64,000 bases of DNA from Riptortus pedestris (lineage: Eukaryota > Arthropoda > Insecta > Hemiptera > Alydidae). How positions within the stretch are numbered: the first letter of the stretch is position 1; each line of letters opens with the position of its first letter. The notes beneath the pieces are model-generated. The model was not told the origin of the DNA and ran no database searches. It saw only the letters and a program-made list of their open reading frames with translations. The position numbers and the translations under genes were made by a program. Positions 62,283 to 64,000 of the stretch are shown piece after piece. The stretch is taken from positions 221,253,001 through 221,317,000 of the forward strand of contig CM032228.1 of the NCBI GenBank assembly GCA_019009955.1. Direction: 5' to 3'.

Positions 62283-64000
62283 CTTACAGATGATTTCGAA
62301 GTATCTGGAAAGGACGACATGAAGGTGAACCTCAACGGTTTGTCTGTTCACTATGATGTCTCAACTGGAATAGAGCTACTGATTGGAGGGAAATTGAAAT
62401 CGGCCGTTTTATCAACTCTGAACAGAACTGATTTGAGCCCTGCCCGTCTAATGCAATCTATAAAACCAAGTGATTATATATTTTCGCTAATTTTGGAGTC
62501 TCTTTTAAAATCTGACCGAGTACTCTCCGAAATTCTAGTGACTCTTCTCAAATCAGTGCCACCTGAACGTGATTCTAAGAAGTGCAAGTCTATATCCGAT
62601 TGTAAAATTAACATAAGTGGTGAAGAGTTTTATTCCGCCATAAAACAACTAGCCTTAAGTCCTGAAATCTCATCTGCAATTCCGGTAGAATTACGTAATA
62701 AAATTGTTCCTTTGTGCAACGAAAAGAAAGTAATTGTCGAAGCTGCTTTTCAGGGAAATGAAAATGTCGTCAAATTGCTGCTGCAGATGAATATAGATCT
62801 GGTTGATACTGGTCCGTCAGCTTTAGAAGCTTCTTGGTCAAAAGGTTTCTCCAATATTAGTAAACTACTTCTGGACCATAACGCATTAGCTAATGTTGAA
62901 TCGCACAAACATAGTATTTTAGCTAGAAACTCTCTTGGAGAAACACTCTTGCATTATGCAGTTGCTCAGCAAGATGTGAATGCAACTATTGCGTTGCTAA
63001 ACGCCGGAGCAAGTACGAATGCTAGGGACAACGAAGGACGCACTCCATTACACAGAGCAATCGAAATACATAATGATTCATTCTTTGATTTATTGTGTGA
63101 TAAAGGATGCGATCTGAATATCCAAACTACAGAAAAAAGTACTCTACTACATTATGCAGCTTATTATGGAAATTTGCCTGTTGTAAAGTCTCTTATAAAA
63201 CGCAAAGTATATTTAGACAGCGAGAATGACAAAGGGGAGACCCCTCTTTACATTGCCGCTTCTAGAAGTCATCCGGATGTTATAGAAACATTAATGGATA
63301 ATGGAGCGTCACTTAATCTAAAAAATAAATTTGGAGAGACATTATTACATTTAGCTATAAAACAAGATGATTTAACTTGCCTAAAACTTCTCATTAAGTA
63401 TGGTGCAGATATTAACGCATTAAACAACGAGGAACAGCCACCAATGTACAAAGCTGTAGAAGGAAATAAAATTCAAATGATTGAAGCTCTTCTTGCTGGA
63501 TCTGTGAATTTAAACTTTAAGTCAAAATCAGGAAATTCAGTGCTTCACTTGGCGGCTAGCAAGGGCCATTATGAGTCAGTGAGCAAGCTTATATCTGCAG
63601 GATTTGAGCCAATTGACGCAAAAAATAATCTTGACTTAACTCCTCTATACTTTGCTGCACAGAAAGGTGATTTAAGAATAATGAAACTGCTCAAAGACAG
63701 TGGTGCAAATCTATACACAGTAGGTGAAGACGGGTGGCCACTTTTGCATTTAGCAGCAAAACTTGACAACAAGGAAGCTGCAAAAGGTTTGTTAGATTTT
63801 GGTTTTGATATAAACTACCAAGGGAAGTGGAAGTATTCTGCAATGCATTTAGCAGTGAGATTTAGCAGCTACTCTCTAGTCAATATGTTAGTAATTCATG
63901 GCGCAGATTTGAATATTAAAGACCATGATGACAAGACTCCAATATTTGAAGCGACTTGGTACGGCAAATATGAAATAGTTAGCCTTTTGTACAATGGTGG
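62283..64000 (+). CDS. Secreted ankyrin-repeat protein, exon 2 (open at window end)
   Basis: The reading frame is open for all 1718 nt to the window edge. Following exon 1 it gives about 598 residues so far. Residues 27-175 begin LTDDFEVSGKDDMKVNLNGL and form no repeat I recognise; they contain three Cys. From about 62730 there are roughly 13 ankyrin repeats, with the usual GxTPLHxAA pattern: NEGRTPLHRAIE, KSTLLHYAAYYG, KGETPLYIAASRS, GETLLHLAIKQDD, GNSVLHLAASKGH and DKTPIFEATWYG. No stop, frameshift or second intron is seen. A signal peptide, a unique N-terminal domain and a long ankyrin array recall the layout of latrotoxin-like proteins. However, the N-terminal domain here is shorter than in latrotoxins and ankyrin arrays are common. 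I therefore call it a secreted ankyrin protein of unknown role. A cytosolic ankyrin protein with a different first exon is also possible. Confidence 0.85.

Noticed and set aside
61161..64000. Calling the ankyrin gene a latrotoxin
   Set aside because: Only general layout (signal peptide, unique N-terminus, ankyrin array) agrees; the N-terminal domain looks too short and the C-terminus is outside the window.

Overview
The window is nuclear DNA of an animal, most likely an arthropod. It has spliceosomal introns with GT..AG borders, AT-rich non-coding DNA, (TA)n and (CT)n microsatellites, and a dense nested load of transposons typical of arthropods: Ty3/Gypsy, R1-like LINEs, hAT, IS630/mariner, Merlin, Penelope-like elements, a tRNA-derived SINE and Helentron-like repeats. 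I cannot name the species or order. No bacterial operon, tRNA gene, rRNA gene or CRISPR array is visible.

Only two host genes are supported. The first is a complete EXOSC9 (RRP45) gene, an exosome core subunit, on the + strand from 20813 to 37717. Its eight exons join in one frame to 442 codons, close to the 439 residues of the human protein. Its introns range from 68 bp to 6.1 kb and the large ones are made mostly of repeats. The second begins at 61161 and runs off the right edge. It has a signal-peptide exon, a 1.04-kb intron and a long open exon carrying about 13 ankyrin repeats. This secreted ankyrin protein is the most interesting coding feature. Its layout recalls latrotoxin-like proteins, but homology to toxins cannot be shown from here.

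Layout: 1-8136 holds repeat copies, two of them a head-to-tail tandem, and an R1-like LINE fragment. 8137-13745 is a decayed Gypsy element ending in an inverted duplication. 14557-17221 is a full-length but frameshifted hAT element with perfect 8-bp target duplications. 18164-20170 is a mariner fragment, a LINE fragment and a large CT-rich array lying just upstream of EXOSC9. 20813-37717 is EXOSC9. 38122-39421 is an IS630/mariner element with terminal inverted repeats and TA duplication. 39422-61073 is a mosaic of nested repeats with small MITEs, a SINE with a 16-bp target duplication, a large inverted duplication, a Penelope fragment, a broken pan-arthropod gene copy, LINE pieces and a Merlin fragment. 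61161-64000 is the ankyrin gene.

Two home-grown repeat families organise most non-coding DNA. I name them here. HLE is a Helentron/DINE-1-like element: one end carries a TTAAGG palindrome next to a CTGCTAA-type terminus, the middle is (TA)n, and the other end has an inverted copy of the terminal motif followed by an ACGCAG..CTGCGT hairpin. REP-A is a 1-2 kb element ending in a CCCGGGCGAAGCCGGG hairpin plus CTAG, with a variable number of 240-300 bp internal units. REP-A copies repeatedly sit in the (TA)n tract of HLE copies, so that HLE halves flank them. In the entries, + for REP-A means the CTAG end lies at the higher coordinate; + for HLE means the GTCCGTCACGCAGG end lies at the lower coordinate.
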